From: Paraspadella gotoi
Lineage: Eukaryota; Chaetognatha
Length of the DNA: 64,000 nt
NCBI GenBank assembly: GCA_051294375.1
Contig: CM119269.1
Location: 14,581,918 to 14,645,917, forward strand
Direction of reading: 5' to 3'
Positions 1 to 15,200 of the stretch are shown one piece after another. Below the pieces are notes generated by a model. That model searched no databases. It saw only the letters and a list, made by a program, of their open reading frames with translations, and had not been told where the DNA came from. Made by a program: the position numbers and the translations under genes. Position 1 is the stretch's first letter; every line of letters begins with the position of its first letter.

Positions 1-1225
1 TTTTATTCACACATAGAAATATTTTAATATTTAATAATATATAAAAAATTATTAAAACTTTTTTCAATTTATATTTTTAAACGGTTTCTGATAAAGATTA
101 AAAAGTTAGATAAAGGTTAATGTTATAATTTTTAAGAATTTTAATTATAAATGAATAAAAAAGAAAAAAAAGGGAAAAAAATTTTATTTTCTTTATTCAG
201 TAAATTTAAGTTTTTATTAATTATTACAAACAAATCATTAAAATTTTAAAAAGTTTTTTTAAGTTTTATCTAACTTTTTAAGCTCTATCAGAATCCAATA
301 AAAAAATAAAATTGTAAATTTTTTTGGGTGATATTATATAGTAAATTGTATTATTTAAAATGTTTTCCATGCATTTAAATATAATTGTTTTCTATTTTTA
401 TGATCATTTTAATAATATTTATACCGGACTACTGCTAGTTTGCAACCTGTTCCGCCTTAATATATAGGTAAGGAGGGGGTGGGGCTAAACAGGAAAAAGC
501 GAAAAGCGGCGTTGTCGGGAAGCGACGAAGGTCACTTTAATGTTTCGCCGATGAGTTTTACTGCCTCCTCGTCGCTACCTGTTTAAAAAAAAGTAAGTCT
601 CTCCTTGGGGAGTAGTTTTAAAAAATATTCGGGAAGTTGATTCGATTTTCAACATTTTTCCTCATGTTAAACCAAATCCTTAGCTGAAAATATAGTAGTT
701 TCATGGCTATTTTTCATATAGTATTGCATCGAGGATATTGATCACTTAATTGACTTTCAAGCTCTGAAAGTAAAAAAAAGTTTTTTTAAACCGTTTTAAT
801 TGCTCGAATCTGGCTTTTCTTCCTAATTTAAGGATCAAAGATGCAACAGGGATCATTGCCTGTCGCGATTTATAACAACCTCGTTGAAAAGAGATTAGAG
901 AAATGAAGTGCCCATTAATTTTTGAGGAAGATTCATCGCCATACCATTTTAAAATTCCGCTGGAGTTTAATGAGATTAGGTGGGGGGAACCCGAGACAAG
1001 AGAGCGAGGGAGGGAGAGAGACAGAAAGTTTGTTACCTTTGCTTGAAAAGGATCGCTTCATTTATGGATTTCGCACTTTCCTAATTATTCTTGGTAAATT
1101 AAATCACGGGACAAAAATGATTTTAAAAGTTGACGTATTACATTTGCCTCGGGCAAAACTGTGGGTCATTCATCTTTCCCCACTGCTCGGAATTGAAAAC
1201 CGTTCATCGACTTTGGAGTTGATGA

Positions 1226-1227
<2 letters not shown>

Positions 1228-1280
<53 letters not shown>
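1228..1280. repeat. (CT)n microsatellite
   Basis: About 53 bp of uninterrupted CT on the + strand; it creates a false Leu-Ser ORF. Confidence 0.95.
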
Positions 1281-1285
<5 letters not shown>

Positions 1286-4200
1286 CTCTCTCTCCCCTCA
1301 AGAAATCGCCTTCTTCATCGAACAACGTTACCGCCGCGCGCCGCCAGTTAGCCTCGCGGATTCCGTAGTAACACTTCCGGCTCTTTTCTTTTTCCTCATC
1401 GAATGAGCAGCATTCATATGCGCATACTAAACGGCGAAAAAACCCGCGCCGGGCTCGGGGTATTGTTGAACAGTGGCGCCGAACAACGGCTCCTTAGGCG
1501 CTTCGTCGCGGCTTCTGTGACTTGGCGTTTCCAAGGAAACTGGCGCGGTGCCTTGGCAAATAAATTTTCGCGCGTCTTCGCGTCTTTTTCTTTTGCTACA
1601 AAAAAGAGTGGGAAAAAAGACAGGAAAGGGAAAGGGGGGAGAACCAACCGGAAACAAGAATTACAGTCGATTTTAAAAAGCGAAATCTCTGGAGGAAGAG
1701 AGAGAAAGGGAGCAAAAAGAGGCAGACAAAGAGAAGAAAAAGAGATAGGACGAGACGAAATTAGAAGCGGACGGCGTGAAATCCGCGACCTACGTAACGT
1801 CCTTCGCTGAATCGTTGATGCCGACTCGTAGGCATTTCCTCATACGAGGGCAGATGAACGATAGAGGGGTGTAGAAGGGGGGCGCGGTCTTCGCCGTCAT
1901 CGCGCGTCAGATCCGACTATTCTCGCCAGATTCCTGATGATATCTTTCAGTTTCCCTTCTCTTCACCCCATCTTTCTCTCTCTTTCTGTGTCAGTTTCTT
2001 TTATGCCTCATTCTTTTTTCTTATTCCCTCATCCTACTGTTCTCTTCCTTCTTTTTTTTTTCTTCTTTTTTTTTCTTTTCCTCCTCTTTCCTTTCTTCAT
2101 CGATATCTCCCTCGTTTCTTCCCATTGCTTTCTCTTTTCAGTTCTTTTTTTTTCCTTCGGCTATCGCATCGTATTGGGTTTTGTCAGGCCACTCATGGCC
2201 GCTTTTCATTTTTTCTGTCGCTGGTTTATGAGTTGGTAACAAATATTTCGAGGTTAAGTCGTTTGTTCGTGTGTCGATGGTTCCTTTTTGAAAGCTACAT
2301 TTCAAGGAAAACAAAAGAAAAAGTGTTTAAAACTTTTTGTGCACAATCTTGCTTCGAAGAAATCGTTCGTTCGTGTTTTTTGCGCAATTTCGAAAGTGGT
2401 TATGCTTCTTGTCTCGCTTGTCATGGTTTGTTATGGTGCTCGCAAATGGCTCGAATTCTTTATCAGCTTGGGAAGTCATAGGGTGGTATTCTACGAGGAT
2501 ATCAAGTATTAATACATTAAAATTTGTATTAAAATTGGAAAAGTAGTTTATATACTTTACGCCTTGGCTTTAATCTATGTACATATATTCTATTGTAATT
2601 ACTAAACTAGTAACATGTCAAAATTGTATTAATGTTTTTCTCATTTTTCTTAATTATTTTTTTAAAAATCTTTCTTTATGCTAAATATTTGTAAAGCCTA
2701 TATTCTTATACTGATATGTAAGTTTGAACCTTAGCAATAAACTGAAAAAATGAAAGAAAAATATATCTCGATCAAACGTGTCAAATAATACATACTATAA
2801 ATTTGTCGTTAAAAGTTACTTTTTCCTTTTCAAAGATGGTAATGGTTTTGTGACGATGCTCTTGGCCGTTAAACATCGCATCCTTTCGATTTGTAACGTC
2901 GTGTACGTAAGGTTGAGCAAGAAAGAGGGAAAAAAAATTCAATGACGTCTTCTTCTATTGAGGCGCGATTGTTCCATTCCCCGCGTAAATGGGTTTTCTT
3001 TTGATCCGGAGGAGAAAGTAGGATTGCGCCCTCGAAGAGGAGGGGACAGATGGGGCAGCGTCTCCATATGAGGCGTCCCGAGTCAAGGCAAAGGGCTGAA
3101 CTCCCTCGTTGATGGAAAACGGATTCCTCGCTAAATCAAAATCGTCGATTTTTCGAGGTGATTCGATTTTCCTGTGCAGGCGACGAGGCGGAGGGGGCGA
3201 GGTGGTTGAGAAGTGAGTCTGTTTTCATCACGTCTTTTCTCTTCTCGCCGACGCCCCCGTCGTCCCAGTGGCGACTCGCTACAAGAAAAAAAAAAACGGT
3301 GTTCTTTCGACGACGCAATTTTCGATCGGCCCTCAACGACCCTCGAGTGTCCGACTCTATTTCCATCACACCCGTCGAAGCGCGGAGACTGAAGAGAGGA
3401 TTTTTACGAGATTGCCATTGGAGAGAATATGGATTCGGCCCCGTAATATATTTTTTAGGAATCCCGGAACTTGTAAATGGGGGGAACTCTCTGGCCTTGT
3501 CTGTATCTCCAGGGACTTGGGATTAAAATGGCCTCTCGCAGGTTGATGAGATTCGTGTTTGCCAAAAACAAAAAGGCAATAAAACATTCCCCCTCTCTTT
3601 TTGTTCTCGATTTCTCACTGACTAAAATATAAAGAGAAAACCGCATGCCCACGAATCCGTCATTGTTCACGTGCGCTTTTGTCTGCTATCAGCAAATATT
3701 TTATCCCCAAAACACCTTAGATTCGAATGGGGAAAAAAAAGACAACCCATTAATTCTCCTGTGCCCCCCCTCTCTTCTTTTCCTTTTGCCTTTTCTCTCC
3801 CCTTTCGTCGTTTCTTTTTTCCTCCCATTGCCTCTGTCTACGCTCCATTCATTGTGTATTCAGGTAAGTAACGCTTTTGAATTGACTGTCAAAAAAAATC
3901 GTCGTGGAAAGAATGAGATGCCCATCCAGGGTCTCTATTTTTTTCCCTCTGTGATACTATCACTATTACTATTAGCGTTAACGTCATAAAACAGAATGAA
4001 ATGATTGAGTGTCATTATTTAAATATTATTATTATTCTGAATTTTTAACGAATAAAATTGAGATAAAATAAAATAGAGTTGATTGTTGAACTTAAAAGCT
4101 CGGAAAAATAAAAGTATATAAAATTTTTATTGCTCATAATACAAAACAAATACACGATAATATATATATACTAATTTACTATTTCAAATTGAATGCCATT

Positions 4201-7019
4201 TGAAAAAATGACGCCTATAATTTGTTTCATTCTCTATTCCTTTTCTTTCGCCTATGTTTTTTCCCCACATTTTCAAACTTGTGAGAATTTTAACGCCTTC
4301 CTATGAAAAGAAGGATCCCACGATTCTGACCCTCTATGGGGTGGGAGGATTGCACCACCACCAGCCATGTCGATGCCCGTAAAGTCGAACGAATTATCAA
4401 CCCCACGCGCGAGTCTGGCTCGCTCTCTCTTTGTATCGGGGTTCGTGCCGGGTTTGCCGAATGGACCGCGGTGAAGGGGTTGGGTAGAATATCGTAAAAT
4501 TCTTACGCACATCGACAACTCATCAAAAGCTAAATATAGCAAAATCGTTAATCCGAAGGACAAGTTTTATCCCGATGCCTTTCCCAGTTCGACGACGGTT
4601 TGCGTCCTCCGTTTTCCTCGTTCCGTTCGCGCCTTTTACTCGAAATGTTGAGAAAGATGAATTGTCAAATATAGCGAGCGTCGCTTAATTTTGAGTCGGA
4701 TATTTTACGTCTTCCGCTCTCTTCTTCGATATTCCATTCACGCCTCGCGACGATCAATTTTCGCGTCTCCTTTTTGCGCATTTCCCCCCCCTGCTTCCCT
4801 CCTCACTTCCTTCTCTCCATGCTTTTTATATAATAATTCTCTATTCTGCCCTTTTCTTCCTGCTTTGAAAACAGTTTCTATTCTTTACGTTTTTGTTATA
4901 CACAAAAATTATTTAGTATGTTCGTTTTTTTATCCATTATAATCTATTTTTGCTGATTTTGTTCTTGAAATCCTTTTAAAACCTAATATTTCAATGGTTA
5001 ACTCTGACCATTTCTTAAAGTGCTCTTAATACTTTTTTATCTCTTAGTGAATATAACATTTTCAATTTTTATGTTAATTTTAAACCCGCTTTATATTCGT
5101 ACTCTCCATACCTCTCACACATCCTCTGTTTACTCGAATGGATAGAACTGTCATTACTGTCGTGCGCGAGTTTTTTTTTCTTTGAAATTTTGGATATATA
5201 TTTCACATCCCGCTTTTCGTTGAACCCGCCTTGTCATTGTCGATCGTATATTTTCAACATGTAGTGTTATTAAAATCGTCGTTTTGTGGAACAAATTATA
5301 TTTATACTAAATACGTATATATAACTTTATAAGCTTTTTTGATGTCAAGATATCTCAAAATTATTTGTTGAGTTTTTTCGTATAAAAAAAGTAGTACTTC
5401 GATCACACACTGAAGAATGAGTTTTTCCATACTAAAGCTTAACCACTTTTGTTAACAACTTATTTCACTGGTTGACAAATAATTTCAGTTCGATTTTGAG
5501 AAACTGAAAACAACAAAACGAAGTAGAAGTGATGCATCTATAATGAAGACCTAGTTTTGTTTTTTTCTTCTCCGCGTAAGCGAAAACGGTATCGTTATTC
5601 CAATTCCGTTTTCCAATTTGTTTTACGGCGAAATTTCCGTCTTTCAATGAAAACTCAACGGAGGCGTGAAGCGTGAAAGAGAAGGCGCCTGCCGAGGAAT
5701 TGCGCAAGCGCGCTCGCCTTTTTTCCCTTCCTTTCTTCGTTTTCGATGAATGGAAAAAAAAGAAGAATTTCTTCCTTTCTTTTTCTTCCCCCCGTTTTTT
5801 CTTTATAATGATATTTGGCATACCGTGCATAAAAACTACCAATCTCCGTTGAAACAGGCTGGAAGAATATGAGAGTAGTAAAGGTTGATCGAGAGACAAA
5901 TCGTGTTTTGTTGTCGTCGTTGTCGTTGTCGTTTTTTTTAACGAGGTATCCAAGGAACGATATTTTTATTTTAAATTTTTTTTTTCAAGTATTTATTTAT
6001 TTATTATATCTAACTAATAAGATAAATTTGTATTCTTACACAAAAAGTTAAGACTCGAACCGGCCGAGCGACGCTTGCGCGGACAGCAATTTCAACGCTC
6101 ACACGCGACACAGAAAAACCACTAGGGACGAAGTCTGAATCCCAGACGTGTTCTTGTTACGACTCGCCGCTTTTTGCGCGAGGCGCGACGGTCATCGTTA
6201 TCGAAAACTCCGTCGAATAATTTTCCCTTGATTTATGACCTCAATAAATTTTCCCAACTTTTTTTTATTCATCGTCTACTCTTCTTCACCTCCCTTACTT
6301 GCGATCTGAAAACTCAGAATTTCGGAGATTTCTCGATTTATCCGAAAATACGGTTTCTATTTTTAGGTCGAATCCGAATCGAGTAGTGAGTAATCTCGTG
6401 AAAATTGCTAATTCTCCTCAAAATATATTTTATAATAGATAGGGGGGAAAATGAAGTAAATTAAGTTATATTAAAACGTTTTCCTCATTGCACTTTTCAA
6501 CGGCAGATATAATTCTCAGTACAGGACTATAGGTAAACCCTTAGTCCTAAAAACCTTTCTCTCCTCACCTTCGAACCCATTAATCAAAAATTGTAAGACG
6601 AAGCTCGAAGCCTTTTTTTTTTTCCTTTTTTGATTCCCGCCCGTGCCCTTCATCTCGAACTCCCCCTTTCGAACCTGATTGAACATAAAAACCTCCGCTG
6701 ACCGCCGTCGAGGTTCGAAAGAAGTGATTAAAAGTATAAACGACCTCGTCGGGTTTGACCCAGTTACAGCGGAAAGCCTCGAAGAGATGTTGAGAGAAAG
6801 AAAGAGAGAGAGCGGGCTTGTTCGAGACTGAAAAGAAAAAGCGCTAGAGAGCCAGTGGCAGCGCCAGCGACTGCCAGAATGATAAGCAGCCATTTAATCC
6901 TTGTGGCTCTGTCGATCCGTCATACTAAAAAAAAGGGGAGAATGGAATGATCTTGAAACGCTTTAAAGCGTAATGCCGATGAGTCAATGAACGCAATCCT
7001 CATTGGGCTTTTGTTGCGT

Positions 7020-7149
<130 letters not shown>

Positions 7150-8413
7150 CTCGTCCGATCCTCGTTCCTCACCCCATCCGTCTTCTTACAGTCTGACGAG
7201 TCCGGGGAAAGAAGCGCCGCGCCGGGGAGAGAGACTTCGCTCGATATTAAATTGAAAAAAAAAATCCTTCTCTGAGAATATCTCTTGGATTTTTACTACT
7301 GCGAAGACTTCGAGTCAGTTTTTAAAATTAATTTTTCAAACTTCATGTGTCGACCTTGTAGTTTCTCTTTTACTTTTTAGCGCTAATCCTTAGATTTGAT
7401 GATGAGTATAAAAGTTATTAAGTAACCTTGAAAAACCCTTCGTTACGTACCATATTTTTAATATCCCCGATAAATTTTTTTTTAAATATATACTACACGG
7501 AAAAAAATTTAAATTTCTTCGACGCCATTACTCTCGACGCTTGTAGACGCCAGTGGCATTTACACGCACGCTTTGTCTTCGCGCACCAGGGCTTTCACAC
7601 GCTGAGTCGGACAAAGAAAGAGCTTCTGACAAATCGCACTCTAGCGATTTTTCAAACCTTTTAGTTTCCGGAGTACAATCTTCTCGCGGTTTTTCAACTT
7701 TTGTCTCAATATATTCAGATGGTTGACTTGCTAATTTTTAGATTACATAATTTAAAGTCCTTACAGAATTATGAATAATAATGTAGCCTTGCGTAGTTTT
7801 TTTCGCTACATATTGTAGGTATGTCGACCGTTCGATCGAACTGCCCGAGTTCATCCCACATTCAGTCTCCAAGCGCCGACGCCACCGGCGGGCGCAAATT
7901 CGTCCCACGCGCCTTTTCGAGACCCGAAAATCGCGATTCAAATTTCCAGTCGATAGACGGAGGATGATAAACGAGGCTCCGTCTCCGATCGACCATCTCC
8001 GCCTTCCTCTCTCACCTTCGCTTAAATCTCTCGCTTCTCTCTTTTCGACCTAAATGCAGAAAGTCTTTTGTATTAACCCGTTCTGACGGAGAAGCGAGTC
8101 TGAAGAGGAAGAGTGTGAAGACGAGGAAAGACAAAAAAAAGACTTGAGCGCGAAAGAATAGAAGAAATAGGAGAGAGAGAAAAGAAAGGCGTGGATGTAC
8201 CTAAGAGAAGGAAAAAATAGGAGGAGGGAGAAAAACAAGGAGTAAGATAGAGTCGGGGAAGAGAAAAAGAGAGAGAGAAGCATGAAGCAGAGTGCACACG
8301 AGCGAGGAAGATTTACAGCGTGTCGTTTAAAAATCTGTCCAGCGAGAAAGGAGTCTTTCATGTTTTTACGATTATGCGACTCATTTTATGTTTTTATATT
8401 TTTTCCGTTGCAG

Positions 8414-9368
8414 AAAGTCACGACTGGCTGGGATACTGGGGTAAACACATGAGGGCGACCGGATTCAGAACCGTGAAAGATTATCAAAAGGTAAGGAATG
8501 GCGGGAAAAGTTCGAGGGGCTAATGTAGGGAAAAAAAATTTTTAATGCTAAAATTGACTGGAGGAGGAGATTTGTGAGATTTTATTCGGATTGCGTGGTG
8601 CAATGAAACTAGGAAATGGGGAAGGAAAATTACGGTAATAAAGATCAATGTTTAAAAATCAAAAGAAAGCTATCCAAATAGATTACAGAATGACAAAAAA
8701 AGATGGCCAGTTTCTCGTGAAAATGTTTTAAGAAAAAAGGCTATTTTTTAAAAAAAATAATGTTAAAATCTCGCTGACGTTCCTCATCAGTCATCGACAA
8801 ACTGGCCCATTTAAGATGAAAGCTTCATGAAAAATGGGTTTTTCTACCCTTCCTGGTAGCAATGTCCGCAGGTTTTCGAACGGGAACGCCAGTTTTTTCC
8901 CTATATTTTCTTATTTCCGTTTTCCTATTTTCTTTTGAGCTGAACAACAAAGGGAAAAATTTTTCTAAAGTAATGGGAAATTTTTTTCAAAATTTTGTTA
9001 TTTGAGAAAAAAAAAGTATTAAAATTTACGGGACGTAGCTTCGGTGAAGGGAACAAGCAAATGCTTGGCGATTGCGAAAAGAAATTCGCGCATGAAAATA
9101 GAAACGACTCGAACGAGCTTCCCATAAAATCGATGACGAGCGCGAACCTATTTCTCGTCGCGGAAATATGTTTTCGCAATTAAGATTTACAAACTATCGT
9201 TCGACGCTTAATTACCGGGGTTTTTATTTTCATCCTTTCCTCCTCTTTTCCTCTCTTTTTTCTAACTTCTCTTCTTTTCGCCGCAGGTCAATCATTTTCC
9301 TGGATCATTTCAAATCGGAAGAAAAGATCGGCTCTGGAAAAATATGCTCCACATGCAGCAAAAATTCA
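8414..9368 (+). CDS. TTLL4: First two visible TTLL4 exons (start of TTL domain)
   Basis: Exon 8414-8490 follows a TTGCAG acceptor and ends at AAG|GTAAGG in phase 0. Exon 9287-9368 follows a pyrimidine tract and CGCAG, and ends at TTCA|GTGAGT in phase 1. Together they encode the family's [16 protein letters not shown] and [16 protein letters not shown] segment. The single base left at 9368 joins the two bases at 27328-27329 to make a Ser codon, so the next exon lies about 18 kb downstream. The protein reads continuously across that gap when compared with TTLL4, with no residues missing. Confidence 0.85.
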
Positions 9369-12178
9369 GTGAGTACGGATACAGCGAGAAAGTGAGCTTC
9401 TAGCCAGATTTTTAAGAGACTATGATCTCGTTGACCCCGGGAACTCGGCCAATTCGAATCCAGGGGGGGGCCGTTGTTTTTTTATACAATATATATATAT
9501 ATATCTTGTATGTTTTAGTCTCGTTACCCAATACCCATTTATAGTCATCTGCCGGAAGCCTTGGTTGGTACATCTACTGGAAAAAAAAATTAAGTACTCC
9601 GTCGAGAAATATCTGTCTCATTCCTTTCTCTTTTCATTTGTACGAGTTGAGCGGAGACCGAACATCCATTCCGTTCACTCCATTTCTTTAAAAATTTTCA
9701 TTCTTTATTGAGTTTTTTCTTCGCTCAATTCACCCTCTTCCTCATCCATCTTTCTTCCCTACCTTTCTCGCTCATTCCCTTGAAGTATATCACTCATCAA
9801 TTTTGCCTTCGTTTTTTTTTTTCTGTTTTTTTTCCCCGGCGCTCTTCTCGAGATCTCCTTTGTCCTTTTGTTCTGTTTTTCTCCTTTTTTTTTCGCCCCT
9901 ATTTGTTTTTTGGCTCGTTCTCGTTCTATCCTATTTTCTTTGCTGCTCTTTTTATTCTCTTTTTTTTTTATAATGAATGTTCTCTCTATTTTTCATCTTC
10001 GATCTCTACCCTACTTCTTCTTTTTCCTCTCATCAACTTCCGTTTTCTCCCCTCATTTCTCCTTCCATTCAATTCTTCCTCTTTAGCAATCATTTCCTTT
10101 TCTAATTCATATCCACTTTTCTCTGATCCATCTTTCCAAAACGCCTCGCGTCATCCCCCCCAACTTCCCTTTCCTCATTTTCTTCCATTCCTCCGCTCGA
10201 TTTTCCCTCTAGATTTTTTTCCCTCAACTCAATTTATTGATCTTTGGCCTCCATTTGGCGGCGACGCCTCTCCTCGAGAGGGACTTAACCTCTCTCCCTA
10301 GCGTGGAGAGAGCGAGCCACGTTTATGACGAACTTTGTCGCCAGCGCAACTCTCATTTCCACACTCTCTGTCCCCTTTTTCGACCGTGGCCAAGGGCGAG
10401 AGGAGAAACTTGTTTTCCTAAAAAATAAAAAAAATTCTCGTTGGCTTTTTCTTTCTTTGTTGCCTTTTTCTCTCTCCCTCTCTTTTGGCATCGCAGGCGC
10501 CTTTGATAGTCGGGTCGTGCACGGGACGAAGAATGCGGACAAATCGTCGCCTCCAGAACCGGATCTCGCTCTCCCTCTTTTCCCTTTTCTCTCCCTTCTT
10601 CCCCGCCTCCCTCCTTCTTCGGCTTTCAACGCTCGTGGCCATGTACTCGATCTACTACTCTCTTTCAATGCCTTTCTAAACAAATCGCTTTAGGCCATAA
10701 CCCAATATCCTTTTTCTCTTTGGTCCTAAATCCCTATTCTTGCTTCTTTTTCTCTCGGTCGGTTGGGGCATTTAGTATCTATTAGTATTACCCTTTCCTC
10801 TTTTATCTAATTATCATAGCCCCGATGTCCCTGCGGTCATTGACCGCGCGCGTCATAGACGCGCGCTGACCCGATCCCGCTTAATCGACTGGTTACGCCA
10901 GTAACGTTGCACCGTTATTTTTTTTTCCTTTCTGGGGTCAAGTTTTTCCGTTAAACCTTAAGACGGCTCCACCTCCTTTTCCCCACCCTTTAAATCAGAG
11001 ACACTCTGGCGCTCTTTCTATCACGCTCTCTTTTTCAACGCCTTGTTTGGTTTTCTTCCTCAGCCTCATTTGTTTTACGTCGTACCCTTTGCCTTGAGCT
11101 TCTATTTTTTTTCTCTTCGTATCACCTCGTCCTTTCGCTCTACTGTTTCACTCTCCTAAAATTTCCTTTTCTTTTAGTTCAAACGTAGGCCCGGGGTTTT
11201 TCAATTTCATTGTAACCCTAGTTGAAACAAACGATTTTTCGTGTTAATAAGTTATCGTAAACAATGTTTCCCTGTCCGTGAAAGCGAGGAACATGTTGCC
11301 GAAGGAATCGTCGTTATTTCTGCAGATTTGCATTCTATTTTTTCCTTCCTTCTTGAGGCCTAATTATTGCCAACGTCATTAGGTCTTTTTGGTACGAATT
11401 TGGATATGAAAATCAGGTAGGCGTGGCGCATAAAATAACGATTTTGGGTGACGATAGTGTTGAGATGGAAATAAAAAATATTTCGATGTATTCTGCAAAA
11501 GATACTTAAGAAAGATGATTATGTATCTTCGTAAAACTGAAAATCTATCTAATATAGTAAATAGTGAAGAGACAGTAATAATTGTTATTATTTAGTGACA
11601 GAACCGTTCAAATTAAACAGGCTGCAACATCGTGTTACAGGCGGGTTAAGCGCCCCGTACCCCTTAACTGCTTGGCGACCACCGGACTGGAACCCGGGAC
11701 CTTTGGTTGGGAGGCAAATGACTTGCCTCCTGCACCAATGGCCGCTAATGAACGGTTGGCGGATTTTAGTCCACCATAATAGTTTTTTATTCGTGGAAAC
11801 TGCCTGCAAATGGTGATAGCACTTGGCGCTTAGAAGGCCCAAGTTCAATAGTTTCGCAAAGTTTGATTGGAAAACAAATCCCCACAACGCAGGGACCTTT
11901 CAAACAGGATAACGAATGACCGAAAGATCGAGGCTTCAAGCGCCTTATCTTTCGAAAGAGCGACCAAGGGCAAGGCGACGATGTTGCTTGGGCCATGACC
12001 GGCTGATCAGTCGGGGACTATCGCAGCACCTTTTGTTTTTTTCGCCTGATGAGGCGACTGCGATGAAAAGCTTTGGGCCGAGCTTGGAAAGAACGAAGAT
12101 GTGGCCATTTTGTTACGAAAAAAAAAGAATCGTTTGAAGAGTTGAAAGCGAGAGATGTGAAGATGGAGAAAATGGAAG

Positions 12179-12238
<60 letters not shown>

Positions 12239-15200
12239 GGGGGAAGGATACCATAGAATGGATTAAGGCGCAGCAACAATGGAAGCAAAATGAGAAGGGG
12301 ATTATGAAAGCGACAAGCGAAAAAGTGGCCAATGCGCCAGAGCATTTAACGAAAAGAATCAGGCCAAAATATTTATAAGCCAGGATAGCAAAGTTACCTC
12401 ATTAAGTTTGTATGTATAGTATGTTTGTATGTATAGTTGTATAGTATATATATACATTATACAGATTATACAGTCTTGTCATTTCGTGATGCTATTACTA
12501 GATATAGACATTTATAACGATTTTATATTTGCAATTGTATGGATTCAAGGAGATAGTTTTTCACTCATCATTAAAGTTATACTTATAGTCAATAGTTGGC
12601 GAGAGTTTAAAAGTATAAGAAGCATCGATAATTCTTGGCAAGCTGGAAACGGTTATCAATCACAGGTGTTTTTCCTCTGGGGCGGAACGAATAATTTCCT
12701 CTCTCATCGTGACTCGGCCAATATGAGACCGCTTGCGATGTGAGGGCATCTGCGTAAAAGATTATGTACCGTGACGCAGCTCAGTCACAACATAGATCAG
12801 CAGGGGCAGATGCTTCAAATTGTCATTGACATTGGTCGGTCGTTTTCATTCCTTATTTTCTTTTTCCTCTATTTCTTTTTTAAGAATTATTGTAACGGCA
12901 TGCTTTCATGTTATTTTTCTTTAGTTTAGTTTATCATTTTGAGTTGTGTGAATATCCAAATAAAAGACTCGTTTTAGAAATATGTATAAAAAAATAAATG
13001 TATAAATGTGGTGACAGGACTTCGGGGCAAGACTCACCACTACTCCGGAAATGTATAAATGTATAAAAAAATTCCCTGCTGTCGGATTCCTGAGGGAAGC
13101 CTTCTCTCTGATTGGTCAATCAGAAGAAAATACGGAAAAATCAAGAGAGGCAAACCATTTGGTCTATAAGATCCATTTCCTGCGATGTAATTAGTAAGTC
13201 ACAAAATTATATAGGTTTTATCCCGCATTTGTAAAACAAAGACAAGGATGAACAATCCGTGATGAGAGGGCAAAAAAAGTGGTGTTCGCCCTTCTCATTC
13301 CGGCTAAGTTCCTATCTCATTAAGTGGAAAAGGAAAAGGAAGGCAAAAGAATTGGGAGCTTAAAAGGGTCAATTGAACGCTTGTGTCGTCTACCTCATCG
13401 GCCTAAATACGATTGTCATTTATTATCATGGTCACTGGTCAGTTCGGTGACAGCCTTATTTTTATGCTAAAAAACTTGTATCTATGCTTTGTATTATAAA
13501 ACTGAATTTTAAGATTTACTGTCTTTCTTTCCGTTAAACTCAAACTGTTGAATAAATGAGAACGATAAAAATCATTCTATATATAAATTAATGCTATTAA
13601 ATCTCTTCAATTTCACTCAACTATATAGTGAGGTATAAAATATGGCTTATCAACTTTATGAATTAAGTAACATTATTGTTATAATGTATAACCGTGGCGT
13701 ATAGCTCATTTCGTTTAAATAAAATTTTGCGGAAGGATTTTTTTCTCTGAATCTCGGTATGGTCGAATCCATAAACCAGACGGATTGTTTACTGGAAAAC
13801 AGAATTGATCCCTTAAGTTGTAACATATCACCTTTTTTTTCGGCGAAAAACTTTCGGTTACTAACTCAAAAGGTGGCTTTGATCGCCCCCCTCCCTTTTC
13901 CTCATTTCCGGACCGGGGGGAATAAAACCTCGCCCCAATTTTTTTCGCCTCTGGCTAATCCTGTTTCTTCCGCGCCCCTCACCTCGCCCCCCCCCCCCGA
14001 TTCCTCGTTCCTTTAAAATCGGAAAGGGATTTGGTTTGGGTTTGGAAAAAGCCTCGGCGCGAGAAGCGATACTTCGTTAGCATCGAAAACCGTTTTTGCC
14101 CCTCGACTGATTTAACGTTATTTTCTTTTCGCTTAAACACTTTTTTCTGCGACGTGACACGCTCATAAAAGTTAACTACGAAAAATCGATGCAAAACGAA
14201 TCGGAAAAGAGAGGTTTGGGGGTTCGTTCCGATCCATGGCTCCCCAACTCCTCTATTTCCCTCGCACGTGGGGGCTGCCCCCTGTGGGAAATTGAGAAAA
14301 ACAAAAGCCAAAGTTTTTTTTTGTTTCCTCTTCGCCGACGAAAGACTCCTCGGCCTCGTTTTCCGGTCGCTGGGCGCGCGCTTCGAACCGATGCCCGGCC
14401 CTCGTCGGCAATTACGTCGACTCCGAGTCATTTTTTCGACGCTGCCGACGACGACGCCGCCGCATCTTCGTTTCCGTCGAAACGACGTGACCTCGATCTA
14501 TATTTGGCGTTATTGCCCGAACGCGGTTTCGCCTTACGAATTTCGTCGAGGGACCCGTTCTTCGATTCCCCCGTGAGCCGACAAATTGCCGGCAAAAACA
14601 GTTTTTTTGTTAGGGAGGGGTAAGGGTGGTGCAAGAGAGCAAACATAAGGCGCCCATTGGAAAGGAATTTCGAGACAAAGTCCCCATAAATTACCCAGGG
14701 TGCTCCTTTTACCGCTCTTTCTTTAAACCGTCGGAACCGTGACTCGATTCTTTTTCTTTTCCGCAAGAAAGCTCAAGAATAGTAGCTTCAGGTATAACTA
14801 TTGCAACATTTTAGCTTTAATATTCAGAGAATGAATAAAAGATGAAATAAATTTCAAAATTATACATAGAAATAATTTTGGAAAGAGAAAGTGAAAAATC
14901 TCGAAAACTAAATGAAACCTACAAAAATTATTTAAATTTCCCATTGAATTATCGTCATAAAAAATTATGTCAATTTTTAATTTTGCTTTTGTCCAGTCTG
15001 ATAATTAATCAGAGCAAAAAAAGTAGGGCATGTCTAAACGGGAACGTTTGCGCAATGAACGTCGCGTATTTCACGCTCGTTTGGTCAAAATTTGTCTACG
15101 TTGACGCCGTCGCCCGTCGCCGCCCTTACGCGTCCTCTCAATTGGCCAAATGCCCTCCCCCTCGTCTTCTCCTGTCGGCGAGTTCTCTCAATGGCGACTA

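Noticed and set aside
9708-10301. 197-codon Phe/Ser/Leu-rich + strand ORF
   Set aside because: The DNA is a pyrimidine-rich low-complexity tract; the hydrophobic composition follows from base content. The same applies to 1937-2239 and 16303-17046.
12040-12070. CTGATGAG ... GAAA resembling a hammerhead ribozyme core
   Set aside because: The stretch between the two boxes does not form a stem, and flanking helices are missing. A similar CTGATGA at 22511 fails for the same reason.
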